From NCBI RefSeq assembly GCF_028640845.1, contig NC_080540.1, positions 152,651,920-152,715,919 of the forward strand: a DNA stretch of 64,000 nt, read 5' to 3'. Below, piece after piece: positions 31,990 to 42,289 of this stretch (position 1 is the first letter of the stretch; each line of letters opens with the position of its first letter). The DNA is from Ahaetulla prasina. Taxonomy: Eukaryota; Chordata; Lepidosauria; Squamata; Colubridae. A program made the position numbers and the translations under genes. Under the pieces are notes generated by a model, which saw nothing but the letters and a program-made list of their open reading frames with translations, was not told where the DNA came from and ran no database searches.

Positions 31990-32180
31990 CTAAAAATGGT
32001 TGTCCTTCCTCGGGCCAATGAACTGCTGAAGCCACACAAGGCTTTCAGGAACTGCTGAAAATCGCTGAAAACAGGCTGTATATTAAAAATGTGCAGCTTC
32101 AGCGGTTCCTGAAAGCCTTGCGTGACTTCAGCAGTTTGTCGAGGAAGGAGAACGCCATCCATCATTTTTAATAATCGACA
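31990..32180. repeat. Foldback element with ~50-bp inner arms
   Basis: The arms 32005-32059 and 32098-32147 are inverted repeats: CAAGGCTTTCAGGAAC against GTTCCTGAAAGCCTTG, and AACTGCTGAAG against CTTCAGCAGTT. A further outer pairing exists (TAAAAATGG against ATCATTTTTA). The central 38 nt is the loop. It may be a decayed palindromic DNA transposon. Confidence 0.75.
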
Positions 32181-32344
32181 GCCCATTCACATCTAGGAGC
32201 TGCCCTTAAGCCGGATGTTCTTAACCTGGAGACAGCCTGTAACTAAGGTGATACATTAGGTAAGCCAGGTCTGAGTAGAGAAAGCAGCCTTGTAAGGACT
32301 TTATCAATCAAAACCAACACTGTAAATTACATGTGTAACAATTG

Positions 32345-32577
32345 TGGCATAGATAACAATAGCATTTGGCAAGAGCATTTAGGCCTTACAAAACTCTCCG
32401 GGTGGTTTATAATGTAAGCATTAGTTGCATACTGCCCCCAACAATCTGACTCCTCATTTTACCGACCTCAGAAGGATGGAAGGCTGAGTTAATCTGGAGC
32501 CAGTCAGGATCGAACTCCTGGCTGTGGGCAGTGTTATCCTGCAATATTGCAGTTAAACCGTTGTACCGCCAGGGCTA
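32345..32577 (-). mobile_element. tRNA-derived SINE (family G), old copy
   Basis: Minus strand: CTAGCCCTGGCGGTACAACG GTTTAA head, AGTTCGATCCTGACTGG B box, CTCAGCCTTCCATCCTTCTG and AATGAGGAGTCAGATTGTTG body. It is more diverged than the copies at 14453 and 53767. Confidence 0.75.
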
Positions 32578-32674
32578 GATATAGTACTCTCTCACCAATT
32601 CTAGACTTGCTGTAACTTCTGAGGCATCCTTAAAGCAGCTCCATGTAAAAGTGCATTGCAGTAGTCCAACCAGA

Positions 32675-33206
32675 TACCATATTTTTTGGACTATAAGACT
32701 TCTTTGTCTCTCAAAAGGGGGTGAAAATGTCTGTGTGTCTTATAGACCAAATATTGCCCAAGCCCCGCCCACCCACCACCCATTTTTGGCCTCCTCACAC
32801 CCTGTTTTCAGGCCCTTTTTTTGGCCCATTTTTAAAGCTTTTTCTGGCCTGTTTTCGAAACTATTTTTGGCCTGTTTTTGAGGCTTTTCGAGCCCATTTT
32901 TGAGGCTTTTTTTGGCCCTTTTTTCAGAAAAAATGGGCTGAAAAAAGCCTCGAAAACAGGCCAAAAGAAGCCTCAAAAATAGCCCCCAAAAGTCTCGAAA
33001 ATGGGCCAAAAAAGCTCCCAAAATGAGCCGCAAAAAGCCTTGAAAATGGGCCGAAAAAAGCCCCCAAAACAGGCCAAAAAAAGATTGGAAAAGGAATGAA
33101 AAAAGGCCTGAAAAGAGGGAAGCCAAAAACTTTTGTTGTTGATTTCCTCTTCTAAATTTAGGTGCGTCTTATAGTCAGGTGCGTCTTATAGTCCAAACAT
33201 ACAGTA
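32675..33206. mobile_element. TIR DNA element with purine/pyrimidine-rich core
   Basis: Ends TACCATATTTTTTGGACTAT and CTTATAGTCCAAACATACAGTA are inverted termini with a TA at each edge, and they match those of 59034-59538. The core is built of GAGGCTTTTTTGGCCC-like units, pyrimidine-rich to the left of about 32925 and their inverse to the right. The core is thus a large imperfect inverted repeat. Long frames on both strands read GLFSFLFQSFFGLFW-type repeats and are artefacts. No transposase. Confidence 0.7.
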
Positions 33207-34517
33207 GTTATGAGGGTATAAGTTACTATTGTGAGGTCCATGGTTCTCTTCTTCTTCCTGCTGTGAGACAAATAGGTCTCACTTCCATCTTCACTTTTAT
33301 ACTTCACTTCTATTCCCATCCTATTTCTACATCTATTGCCTGAAGTGATTGCCTCCTTCTGCCTGGTAAAAGGCTGGTAAAGACTTTAAGAAATCTATAC
33401 AGTCTTCTTCAGGATACACATTTGATGAAAAATAGAAGCCTCCAGTAGAAAATTTGAAAATAATTCTTTAAGTGGATAGTCTTCAACTGTGAGCCAGTTA
33501 ACAATAACTCCTGGCTTTTGAAACAGGGCATTTGAAACAGGAATCCAGTATCACTTCTTGGTCTCCTGAGTCATCTGGTCAATTTGATGGATTTACTTGC
33601 ACACTTCCCAGAAATTAAGTCTATCCGCTAGAGATGGGAAGAAAACAATCAAAGGCGCTTCTCTGTTTTCTTCCCCACCCTAGGGGCAAAAGCATTATGT
33701 AGCTTCATTCTCTTTGATAAAGGAAAACATTTGGTTAATTTTGACAAACATCTCTCAGTCATTACAATAACATCAATAACAATAATAATAATAACAAGAA
33801 CAGCAACAGCGGCAGCCCAAGCACTTCCTCTAAACAATTTGCAAAGCACTCGCAGAGGAAGACATTCTGCAGAAAAGAAAAATCCCCTTTGGGAAAAATG
33901 ACAGAAAATTTTCAGCGGCTATTTCAGTTTGTAATTTTTGGCACGTGACTATAAAGATCAAAGAGAATTTCAAGAGGGATGCGGCTTGCCTTGTTCCAAG
34001 ATCACTCATCCTTTGCTAATTTGTCCCATGGCAGAGAGTGCAGTACCTTTAGAAACATCTTAAACAGATTAAAATTGTATTTTGGAATGAGTTCATCTTG
34101 AGCTTTATGAGCTGCAAAAATGCTAGTTAATTGGAAGTGTACTATTAACTGGAGACATAAAGAAAGGAGCTGAGTGAAAAAGGCAGAAAAAAGCGAGAAC
34201 CTTAAGCACCAATTTATATACAATGCAATCACTTTTCTCTTTGATTCATTACATATGTTGTCTTTTGATCAGGAACATCAATAAATAGTGACGATCACAA
34301 ACCCCTCCCTGCTCCTTGCATACAGTTTTCACAATGTTGTTTAAGCAACCCGATACGACTTGAGCAACTGCAATTAAGTTTTAAACATTTCTGCAAATTT
34401 TAACAAAACAACGTTTATTTTGAAACTGAGACAAGGTGGTGTTACATTTTCAAATGGTGGAGTATATGTGAGTGAGACTTATTAAGTCAATACATGGCAT
34501 GCTGTCAGCCAGCCAAT
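33207..34517. other. Anonymous sequence
   Basis: No element or gene recognised; a short AAT/AAC-rich tract lies at 33770-33815. Confidence 0.5.
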
Positions 34518-34669
34518 CTGTTGTCTGGACGAGGGGTCTCCAACCTTGGCAACTTGAAGACTTGTGGACTCCAACTCCCAGAATTCCTCAGCCAGCTGAG
34601 GAATTCTGGGAGTTGGAGTCCACAAGTCTTCAAGTTGCCAAGGTTGGAGACCCCTCGTCCAGACAACAG
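34518..34669. mobile_element. Perfectly palindromic hAT MITE
   Basis: A 152-bp palindrome: 75-bp arms that are identical reverse complements, with a 2-nt loop (CA) at the centre. The inner part (GAGGGGTCTCCAACC...) is the hAT MITE of 16065 and 35771. The perfect pairing extends 13 bp beyond the element on each side. The 8 bp outside each terminus are GTCTGGAC and GTCCAGAC, which could be a diverged duplication of a palindromic target. Confidence 0.9.
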
Positions 34670-35272
34670 CCATTAAACCATTAAGTCCAACACTGGCCAG
34701 CATTACTATTAATGACTTAAGAGTAGTTGATACATTTCCTAAGCATCTGATGGTTTCTTCTTGGGCTATGTGCGAAATTACAATTTGGTGATCACTTTTT
34801 GGAGGGGACTTCCGAGACCACAACTCAACCTACTTCGATAGTTTTCCCTTTCTGGAGCCTCAGGTTGTCCAAACCAGAGGGAGTTTGTTTGTTACTTTGA
34901 AGAATACTGACCACCTTCATCCCAAGGATGGCCTGGCACTCATAGACAAATGAAAGGAATACTTTTTCTTAAGGGTTCCTCTCATACAAACTATTTACAG
35001 TTGTTGATTAAGATGAGATATTTAGTTGCTTAGAAATCCGCATGTTCACCAATGCTGGGACCCTTTCTTTCCAGAATAAGTAGCAGTTTTCCTACATTGG
35101 TATACAGCATTTGGTTTGCCACTAAGTCAATGAACAAACCTTTATTAGTATCATGATGCATGGTGATTCTTCCAAGCTGAGTTCTTGTTTCACACCTATA
35201 AACAAAAATTTTGCCAGACTGAGGTCTCTACTATCTGCATCTAAAATATACTCTGGAAATTATTGGGGAGGG
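34670..35272. other. Anonymous sequence
   Basis: No element or gene recognised. Confidence 0.5.
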
Positions 35273-35635
35273 CAGGGGTAAATGCTCTCGGTTCGCAACT
35301 GATCGCCTGATCCGGTAGCGGGGGTGGTTCAGAGAACTGGTGGCAAAAAACCCTGCCCTCCCCCGCCCCAGCTGAGCTGCGCAATCATCAGAGGTTGTTT
35401 TTTTTTTACTTTTAAAAGCATTTTTTCCTCTGCCAAAAAAAAGCTTTTAAAAGTAAGAAAAAAACCTGGGTGCTAGTCAAAAAACGGTGTGTGTGTGTCC
35501 ATTTTTCTTCCCAGCAGGCTCCCTGAAGCCTGCTGGGAGGAAAAATGGAAAATTCCCCCCCTCCCCATTTTTTGGTGTGGCTAGCAGGCTTCAGGTAGAC
35601 TGGGAGGAAAAATGGGGTGTGTGTGTGGGGTTGTT

Positions 35636-35698
35636 TTTGAGAGAGAGAGAAAGGAGGGAGGGAGGGAGGGAGGGAGGAAGGAGTGAAGGAAGGAAGGG
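35636..35698. repeat. (GGGA)n-type polypurine run
   Basis: GAGAGAGAGAAAGGAGGGAG then (GGGA)n and GAAGGAAGG, about 60 bp, pure purine on the plus strand. Confidence 0.9.
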
Positions 35699-35727
35699 GT
35701 ACAAACCTGACACTAGATGCACCTTCA

Positions 35728-35945
35728 GAGGATAATCCAGGGCTGGAAGGGACCTGGAGGTCATCTAGTCCAGGGGTCCCCAACCTTGGTCACTTTAAGA
35801 CTTGTGGACTTCAACTCCCAGAGTCCCTCAGCCAGCAAAGCTGGCTGAGGAACTTTAGGAGTTGAAGTCCACAAGTCTTAAAGTGACCAAGATTGGGGAC
35901 CTCTGATCTAGTCCAACCCTGCTCCAGCTGGACATTGTTAGTGAG
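35728..35945 (-). mobile_element. CR1 LINE 3' end, split by a MITE
   Basis: GGGCTGGAAGGGACCTGGAG, GTCATCTAGTC / CAACCCTGCTCCAGC is the conserved CR1 3' end in minus orientation. The 135-bp MITE 35771-35905 interrupts it at ATCTAGTC. Confidence 0.82.
35771..35905. mobile_element. Palindromic hAT MITE in CR1, perfect 8-bp TSD
   Basis: Starts CAGGGGTCCCCAACCTTGG and ends CAAGATTGGGGACCTCTG. It is flanked by the exact repeat ATCTAGTC (35763-35770 and 35906-35913). The arms are complementary (AAGACTTGTGGACTTCAACT and its inverse) around CAGCCAGCAAAGCTGGCTG. It inserted into a CR1 3' end. Confidence 0.92.
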
Positions 35946-36059
35946 TTTCTGTCTTTAGATCCCCCAGTCATATAGCAATGCCCACCCTGTCACATGACCC
36001 CACCAAGCCACACACCCCAGCCACACCTACAGAACCGGTAGCAAAAATCCCTGCCCACC

Positions 36060-36377
36060 CAATTGTCCAGTCCCCACTTGCCTACTTGGCAGCTTCCTGC
36101 TTCTTTCAGTCTCACTCACTATTACGGCCTTGCTTCGGCTGCTGCAATCAATTGCATCAGCTAGCAACTGAATCTGCCTGGCTGCAATCCATCCCATTGG
36201 TGAGCAACTCTGCAAATCTAAACAAACAAATAAAGAATCCAAATAATAAAATAAAATATTTGTGTAGCTTTCTGAGATTTGGTATGTTTCTGTAATGTTT
36301 CACTCTAACTACACAAACACACAAAATCTCACAAAGCTGTATGTGGCATTGTGTGTGTGTGAGTCAGTTGTGTTGTG
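36060..36377. other. Anonymous sequence
   Basis: Nothing recognised between the two related hAT-like copies, except a short GT run at 36350-36362. Confidence 0.5.
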
Positions 36378-36382
36378 TATGT

Positions 36383-36562
36383 GTCCATTTTCTTCCCAGC
36401 AGGCTCCTGAAGCCTGCTGGGAGGAAAAATGGGGTGTGTGTGTCCATTTTCTTCCCAGCAGGCTCCTGAAGCCTGCTGGGAGGAAAAATGGGGTGTGTGT
36501 GTGTCCATTTTCTTCCCAGCAGGCTCCTGAAGCCTGCTGGGAGGAAAATGGAAAATTCTCCC
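36383..36562. repeat. Three-unit 60-bp hairpin minisatellite
   Basis: TCCATTTTCTTCCCAGCAGG recurs at 36383, 36443 and 36503, exactly 60 bp apart. Each unit contains the inverted repeat CCCAGCAGGCT-CCTGA-AGCCTGCTGGG and a GT-rich linker. A single unit with the same flanks occurs at 35497-35560, so the array is an expansion inside one copy of that element. Confidence 0.93.
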
Positions 36563-36787
36563 ATTTTTGGTGTGGCTAGCAGGCTTCAGGTAGACTGGGA
36601 GGAAAAATGGGGTGTGTGTGTGAAAATTGGTTTTTGGTACCTCTTATTGTTTTGTATACTTTGTTTATTATTTTTATTATTTATTGTTATTGGCCACGCC
36701 TACCCGGTCACCTGACCACCAAGCCATGCCCACCAATTACGTCACACCCACAGAACCGGTAGGAAAATTTTTTAGATTTCACCCCTG
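36563..36787. mobile_element. hAT-type element right part (relative of 35273-36055)
   Basis: TGGTGTGGCTAGCAGGCTTC and TAGACTGGGAGGAAAAATGG repeat the text at 35575-35625. After an A/T-rich stretch, CACACCCACAGAACCGGTAG and AGATTTCACCCCTG give a family D type right terminus. With the hairpin array it forms one damaged element. Confidence 0.6.
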
Positions 36788-36792
36788 GTTTT

Positions 36793-37062
36793 CCCCCATT
36801 TTAGGACCTTTCTCATCACAGTTGTTAAGTGAATCTGGCTTCCCCATTGACTTTGTCAGAAGTTCTCAAAAAGTGATCACATGACCCTGGAACACTGCAA
36901 CTGTCATAAATAGGAACCAATTGCCAAGCACCCAAATTTTGATGACGTGATGGTAATGGTTATAAACGTAAAAAATGGTAATAGGTCAATTTTCAGGGCT
37001 GTTATAATTTTGAATGGTTCACTAAATGAATGGTTATAACATGAAGGCTTCCTGTATATAGA
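36793..37062. mobile_element. TIR DNA element (GTCCTCAACTTA family), 5'-truncated
   Basis: CACAGTTGTTAAGTGAATC, TTCCCCATTGACTTTGTCAG, GTGATCACATGACCCTGG and TTCACTAAATGAATGGTTAT match, in order, the interiors of the elements at 42290-42658 and 60142-60542 (the latter inverted). The left terminus is missing, because the element abuts an hAT end at 36787. Confidence 0.7.
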
Positions 37063-37077
37063 AACTATATTGTTGGG

Positions 37078-37165
37078 CATGGGGCAAGAGGAGGAGGGGG
37101 GGCAGGAGGAGTTGGAGGAGGGGAGGGAAGGTGGAGGAGGAGGGGGGAGGAAAGGAGGAGAGGGC
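37078..37165. repeat. GGA-rich purine tract
   Basis: GGGGCAAGAGGAGGAGGGGG followed by GGAGGAG repeats over about 85 bp. Confidence 0.85.
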
Positions 37166-37204
37166 TGTTTTCATCCTCTTTCTCTCACAGATTAATATCT
37201 TTTT

Positions 37205-37280
37205 TTAAAAATCTTTTTTTAAACATTTATATCCCGCCCTTCTCTGAAGACTCAGGGTGGCTTACACTATGTTAGCAATA
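37205..37280 (-). mobile_element. L2-like LINE 3' terminus only
   Basis: Minus strand: AAGCCACCCTGAGTCTTCAG, AGAAGGGCGGGATATAAATG, T-rich tail. This is the terminal hairpin region of the L2-like family, truncated to under 80 bp. Confidence 0.65.
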
Positions 37281-37317
37281 GTCTGGGCTGAGTTGCCTCT
37301 TGCTCCTCTGGAATGAA

Positions 37318-37455
37318 CAGGACAACTTGCCACAGCCAACTTGCTGCGGCAAACTCACTACAGTCAAATTGCCATGGCCAACTCGCCATAGTCAACTCAC
37401 CCCAGCCAACTTGCAGCGGGCAAACTCGCCATGGCCAACTCGCTGCAAGACAATG
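37318..37455. repeat. Inverted minisatellite, left block
   Basis: Units like GCCATGGCCAACTCGC, CAGCCAACTTGC repeat over about 135 bp. The reverse complement of the same unit forms the block at 37619-37745. The intervening 160 bp is A/T-rich and ordinary. Confidence 0.88.
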
Positions 37456-37618
37456 CATTGCAGAACAATTTAACAAGTCCGTTAATTATTTAAAATAAAT
37501 AAAAATTATTTTAATTTTTGCCATTGATATTTCATTTTGTCCTTCCTTTTGCATCCTTTCTTTAATGATTCTATTCCACCATATCTTTGATCTTAGTGCA
37601 ACTTTTATCCTGCAACGA

Positions 37619-37745
37619 CTTGTCCTGTGGCGAGATGGCCATGGAGAGTTGTCCTGTGGCGAGATGGCCATGGCGAGTTGTCCTGCAGTGAGCTGGCTGT
37701 GGCAAGTTGGCCGTGGTGAGTTGGCTGTGGCGAGCTGGCCTTGGT
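37619..37745. repeat. Inverted minisatellite, right block
   Basis: Units GTCCTGTGGCGAGATGGCCA and GTGGCGAGTTGG, the complement of the left block. Both blocks together make a terminal-inverted structure of about 430 bp. Confidence 0.88.
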
Positions 37746-37749
37746 GAAT

Positions 37750-38836
37750 TTTCATAGACCCAGAATGAACCCCTCCCCTTCCTGGGGCTCCACCTCCTCA
37801 CTGCATTCCATGACATCAGTGAGAATAATGAAATGAAATGTCTGCAGAGATGTTAGAGCAGATGAACCCTCAAGAAAGACAGTTAAGACAAATGAGCACC
37901 CACAAGGAAGTTGTCTCATGAGCAGACTCTCCAGCCAGGATCTCACAAAGGGTGACTTGATAACTGAACATATTTGCATTTATATAATTTAAATATATGC
38001 AAAGTACATATAAATGAAGACATGATCTAACTGTGGCTGTTTTCTTCTCTGTTATCATGCTTCAGCCCTTTCTCCCATGACTTTCTAGCCCCCAAATATC
38101 AGCTGGAGGCTCACATATACATACTGAATATATGTTGAGGTGATTAAACAGAGTAAAAAAGCAGGAGTTTGAGTTCTAATTCTAACCTTAGATACAAATC
38201 CAGTTGGCTGACTTTGGGCCAATCACTTTTTCTCAACCCTAGGAAGAAAGCAATATTAAATGAATTCAGTATTGAATGAAACTATTGAATGAAAATGTAA
38301 GGATATACAGTTTCTTTTTCTCCTATTTCCTGGTATTTCCCAGCACTCCCTCTATTTTTGTTACTTGGCAAAACAACTCTTAGGGCTTGACTTAAGATAC
38401 GGAGGGTAAGGAAGATTTAACTGCACCTAGTAAGGCTATCAGCGTTCCAGAAAACCCTCCTTGCAGAAAAGATTCCAAAGCAAACATCTTTCAATGTTCT
38501 TTTACTAGCATAGGTAAACTGGCACAGTTGGTGGAAATCTGAATCTGGGGATCCGGGTTCGTCCCTTAATAATACAAACTCCAAAATCCCCACCCTCATG
38601 ACCCCTCTGCCGATCACATGCTCCAATCTTCAACCGTCCCATCTTGAGACATCATTCCGGTCACTCCTTCTCCAGATGCGAGCCCAGCCTGACCTTGACT
38701 GGCAGGAAGAATGTTGTTATGTCTAATAATCCCTTGTGCCACCCCCCATCCCCTACTTTCCCACACAGGAGAAAGTGGCAGCGTGTGGAAGTCTTTGGCC
38801 TAGTATGGCTTCCAAAGCTGACAAAGGCTTCTTTTC
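37750..38836. other. Anonymous sequence
   Basis: No element or gene recognised. The segment 38530-38760 is relatively GC-balanced but has no identifiable termini. Confidence 0.5.
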
Positions 38837-39105
38837 CAATAGTGATTTTTTTTTTTTACTACCGGTTCTGTGGGCGTGGCTTGGTGGGCATGTTAGTGAC
38901 CTGGTGGGCGTGGCTTGGTGGGCATAGCAGGGGAAGGATACTGCAAAATCCCCATTCCCTCCCCACTCCTGGGGGAAGAATATTGCAAAATCTCCATTCC
39001 CATCCCACTCTGGGGCCAGCCAGAGGTGGTATTTGCCAGTTCTCTGAACTATTCAAAATTTCCGCTACGGGTTCTCCAGAACCTGTCAGAACCTGCTGGA
39101 TTTCA
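38837..39105. mobile_element. Non-autonomous hAT element (family D)
   Basis: Starts CAATAGTGATTTTTT, contains TACTACCGGTTCTGTGGGCG, GGGGAAGGATACTGCAAAAT, CACTCTGGGGCCAGCCAGAG and ends CTGGATTTCACCCC. No clear 8-bp duplication is seen. The 195-codon frame 38644-39231 runs through it by chance. Confidence 0.8.
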
Positions 39106-40289
39106 CCCCGGTTTTTCTCTCTGTACTACTCACTCCTAATGGACTGCAGAAAATCCTACTGTGGCAAAAACAGCCTCCTTCTTTTCATTAACTCTTACAG
39201 CCGACCTCATCCCCCTCCCCCACCCCAGTGAGACAAAGCATTAATCGTATTTAACTGCAAATCTTTGTCCCCTTTCTTTCCATTCTTTCCTGTTTCCCTT
39301 GCTGAAAGAAACACCGTTTCTCCTTTACATTACTCAGCAAGAGAAGATATAATTATTAATCAATGATAAATCAATGGCGAACTGAAAATAGCAAACCAAC
39401 CAGATTGCCACTGAGAAAAGGGAACAGAACACAATCACAGCAACAAACATCCAGTGCTGGGAAAAAAGAAAAGAAAAGAAAATATAGAATGGGCTGCTTT
39501 TTCCCAGCAGCTTATGAAATAAACAAAGAATGGGAAGCTTTCTCAATTACCACAACTTTGAAGTTCTTTATTTACAGCAGTGAAATTGGATTATAATAGC
39601 AGAGCGATAGTTATTTGGGAGGGTTTTTTTTTTCAGAAGTAAGGTGGTGTGACTCTCAAGTTGTTTTCACTCTCAAGGAAGACTTTAGGTAGAAAGCAGC
39701 AAACAAAGCCTATCAGCTGGGGAACAATTCAGCCAAGCAATTAACCATGAGCCTAATCAATTTCACCAGCCCATTGACTGCTGCAATTAAGGACAAGGAA
39801 AACGGAGTGAAGGATCTTCTGCCTCTACCCAATTACTAGTGTTCATGCAGCTATCAAACTATCAGTGCCAGATTACCCACCATTAAAAGGAACATTGTTC
39901 ACAGAAAATATCTCTGCAAAACCCAGAGGCCCTTTCAGACTTTTATCTGCTCAGGAGACCAGGTAATATGAGTCAAGTATTATATTTATAATGGGCCTTC
40001 AATGGGGTCACAGCTCGCTGCCTGCATTTACACACCTCATTGAGCCATGGGCCATTGTTTAGGAACTGCTGTCTTGATGGGAGCTTCCCATCACACTCAG
40101 CCAGATCCAAACACATCTCATACAGCTTGATGCAACCCAACGTCCTTCAGAAGTATTGGAGTACAAAAACCCATTGACACCTGTTTTTTATATTGTTGGT
40201 TGGGTAGAGATTTGGGGAGATGCAGTATAATGCATTTGGAGGATCCCAGGCTTAGTGTGATTATGAAACCAATCATCAGACTAGTCACT
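39106..40289. other. Anonymous sequence
   Basis: No element or gene recognised in about 1.2 kb. Confidence 0.5.
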
Positions 40290-40465
40290 AGAAAATTGCA
40301 GACAGAGCAATCAAGCAGGGAAATGACTTACCTTCAGAAGTTGTGGGTGCTCCAACACTGGAGCCTTTTAAGAAGAGACTGGACAACCATTTGTCTGAAA
40401 TTGTATAGTTCTCATGCCAGAGCAGGGGGTTGGACTAGAAGACTCCCAAGTCCCTTCCAACACAT
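40290..40465 (+). mobile_element. CR1 LINE 3' end
   Basis: TTACCTTCAGAAGTTGTGGG, TGCTCCAACACTGGAGCC, GACAACCATTTGTCTGAAAT, GGGGGTTGGACTAGAAGAC, TCCCTTCCAACAC. The last CR1 codons and terminus, followed by a short (ATG)n. Confidence 0.85.
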
Positions 40466-41404
40466 GATGATGATGATATCCTCTCAATGTAGGATTATTA
40501 TGATTATCCTAAATTCCAGTCTAGGAAGGAGGATCTTCAAATGAAAAATGATGGCTTGCTTAAAGTGATATATTCAAAATATATCCAGATATATTGAGAG
40601 CAAGGCTTCTAAGGCTTTGTCTGATGGTGACTGACAGCAGGGTGTGCAAATCTGCTTTGGGCTCCAGAAAGGCATCCAAACATTTCATTTATATTTCCAG
40701 CTTCCAGAATGTTTCTTCTGGAAGTTCACGCCCTCTTCCTCATCCCTTTGGGTGATTTCACTGACCTGCAATATCAAAGAAGAAGTGATACCTTTCACTT
40801 CACAGACCCTGGTTGGCAAGAGATGAGAAGACAGCCAACATCAATATACACAGCTATGTGTTTTATTTAAAAAAGCACATGAAACCGTAGCACCCACTTT
40901 GGAGGCTATGTCTGACATACATTTTTTGATTTGGAGAATGAGGTCACTTTTCAGAGATTTTAAAGCGTACTCCCAATAAATGAAGCTTAAGATAAATATT
41001 CTCCTCTAGCAGGAAACCATGTAAATATTTTTTTGTTCTGAAACTTGAAAGCTGATGGGCCTTGCATTTCACCCCTAAATGACAGAAATATTCATGTTGG
41101 TAATTTGCACTTGTGTGCTAAATTTAGATTCCCTCAGTTGTGGCCTAGATTTTCTTGGTTTATCATCTTCCCAGCCTCTGAAGAATTCACTAGTTACCTG
41201 TGAATGTCATCAGAGATACATAGGAAGGCTGAAGGGCCTAGATAATTTGGTAAACATCTGCACACAGGGAAACCTAGAGAGATAATATTCAGCGTTTGCA
41301 TGAAATGATCCAGCAGAACACATCTACAGTATGCATGTCGGACAATGCTCTTATCAAACATTCAGAGGAAGAGGAACTGCAGCATTAACAACCAGGTTCT
41401 TTTG

Positions 41405-41467
<63 letters not shown>

Positions 41468-42289
41468 CCAAACCTGCAGATCTCCCCACTCAGGGGCTCA
41501 TAAAGTGAAACGGGATGAACGTATCAAAAACCCATCTACCAAATGGTCCCTCCACCACTACCATTTGCACTGTTGTGTATTTAATGTTTTCATGGAGGAA
41601 GCCTGCCCATCATGAGCCTAATTAACTCCATACATAATTGGTTGGAGACAGGTGTTTGATGTGAGTATCTGCTTTTCTTTCCAATGAGGAGTGATAGTGC
41701 ATCTCTGTCTCCCGCCATCAGCATTAAAAAAAAAACCCCAAAACATCTTGGTATTCTCTTGGCCAAGTAGGTAACAATGCAGGAGAATTTTTTGGGGTAA
41801 AATCCAAATGATTTCAGGATACATACAGTAGCTAAGGAAGGAGGGAAAGAGAAGATGTGAGTTTAAAGTAGGATACATGTCAGTATGTTAAAGGGAGGTG
41901 GATGGGGAGAAATACACCTGATGCAGCTGACAGGAAGGGAAAAAAATGACTTTAATAATGCTCGCCTCCTGAAAGCAAACCAGAACAGGAATAGTAGAGT
42001 CAACAGACACATTATTCACTGCCTGGATCTCTTCCAACTAACTTAGTTTTTGCACTGTGAGATTTTTTTTGTTTTACAACCAAAAGCAAAATATGGGCAA
42101 GCAAACCAGGGAATATGTCTGCAATTAACTGCATACATCAATATACACAGTTATGTGTTTTATTGAAAATGAATTCTAGCCTAAGAATTACAAAGAGTTA
42201 GCAAAACAATGGGATTGAATTGAGAGGAGGGAAGATTAATTTGGTGAAAACTGGATCCTGATCCGCCATTTTCTCTACTTTAGCAATTA
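40466..42289. other. Anonymous sequence with a (GT)n array
   Basis: Apart from the (GT)n at 41406-41466, nothing is recognised. A roughly 30-bp phrase (ACATCAATATACACAG then TATGTGTTTTATT) occurs at about 40838 and again at about 42136. Confidence 0.5.
41406..41466. repeat. (GT)n microsatellite
   Basis: About 30 GT dinucleotides with one TTTG interruption. The CVCVCV frame across it is a repeat artefact. Confidence 0.95.

Larger units (their letters stand above)
35273..36055. mobile_element. Composite hAT-type element interrupted by CR1 and MITE
   Basis: It starts CAGGGGTAAATGCTCTCG and contains CCGGTAGCGGGGGTGGTTC and an internal inverted repeat (TACTTTTAAAAGC / GCTTTTAAAAGTA). One hairpin unit CCCAGCAGGCTCCCTGAAGC lies at 35510. 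It ends near ACAGAACCGGTAGCAAAAAT, a phrase shared with family D ends. A purine tract (35640-35695), a CR1 scrap and a MITE (35728-35945) sit in its right half. No transposase frame. Confidence 0.55.

Noticed and set aside
32740..33126. 128-codon minus frame rich in GLF/FSG
   Set aside because: Repeat translation of a TIR element core.
36383..36562. CRISPR-like array of three repeats
   Set aside because: The repeats carry no unique spacers; the whole 60-bp unit is tandem, in a vertebrate DNA element.
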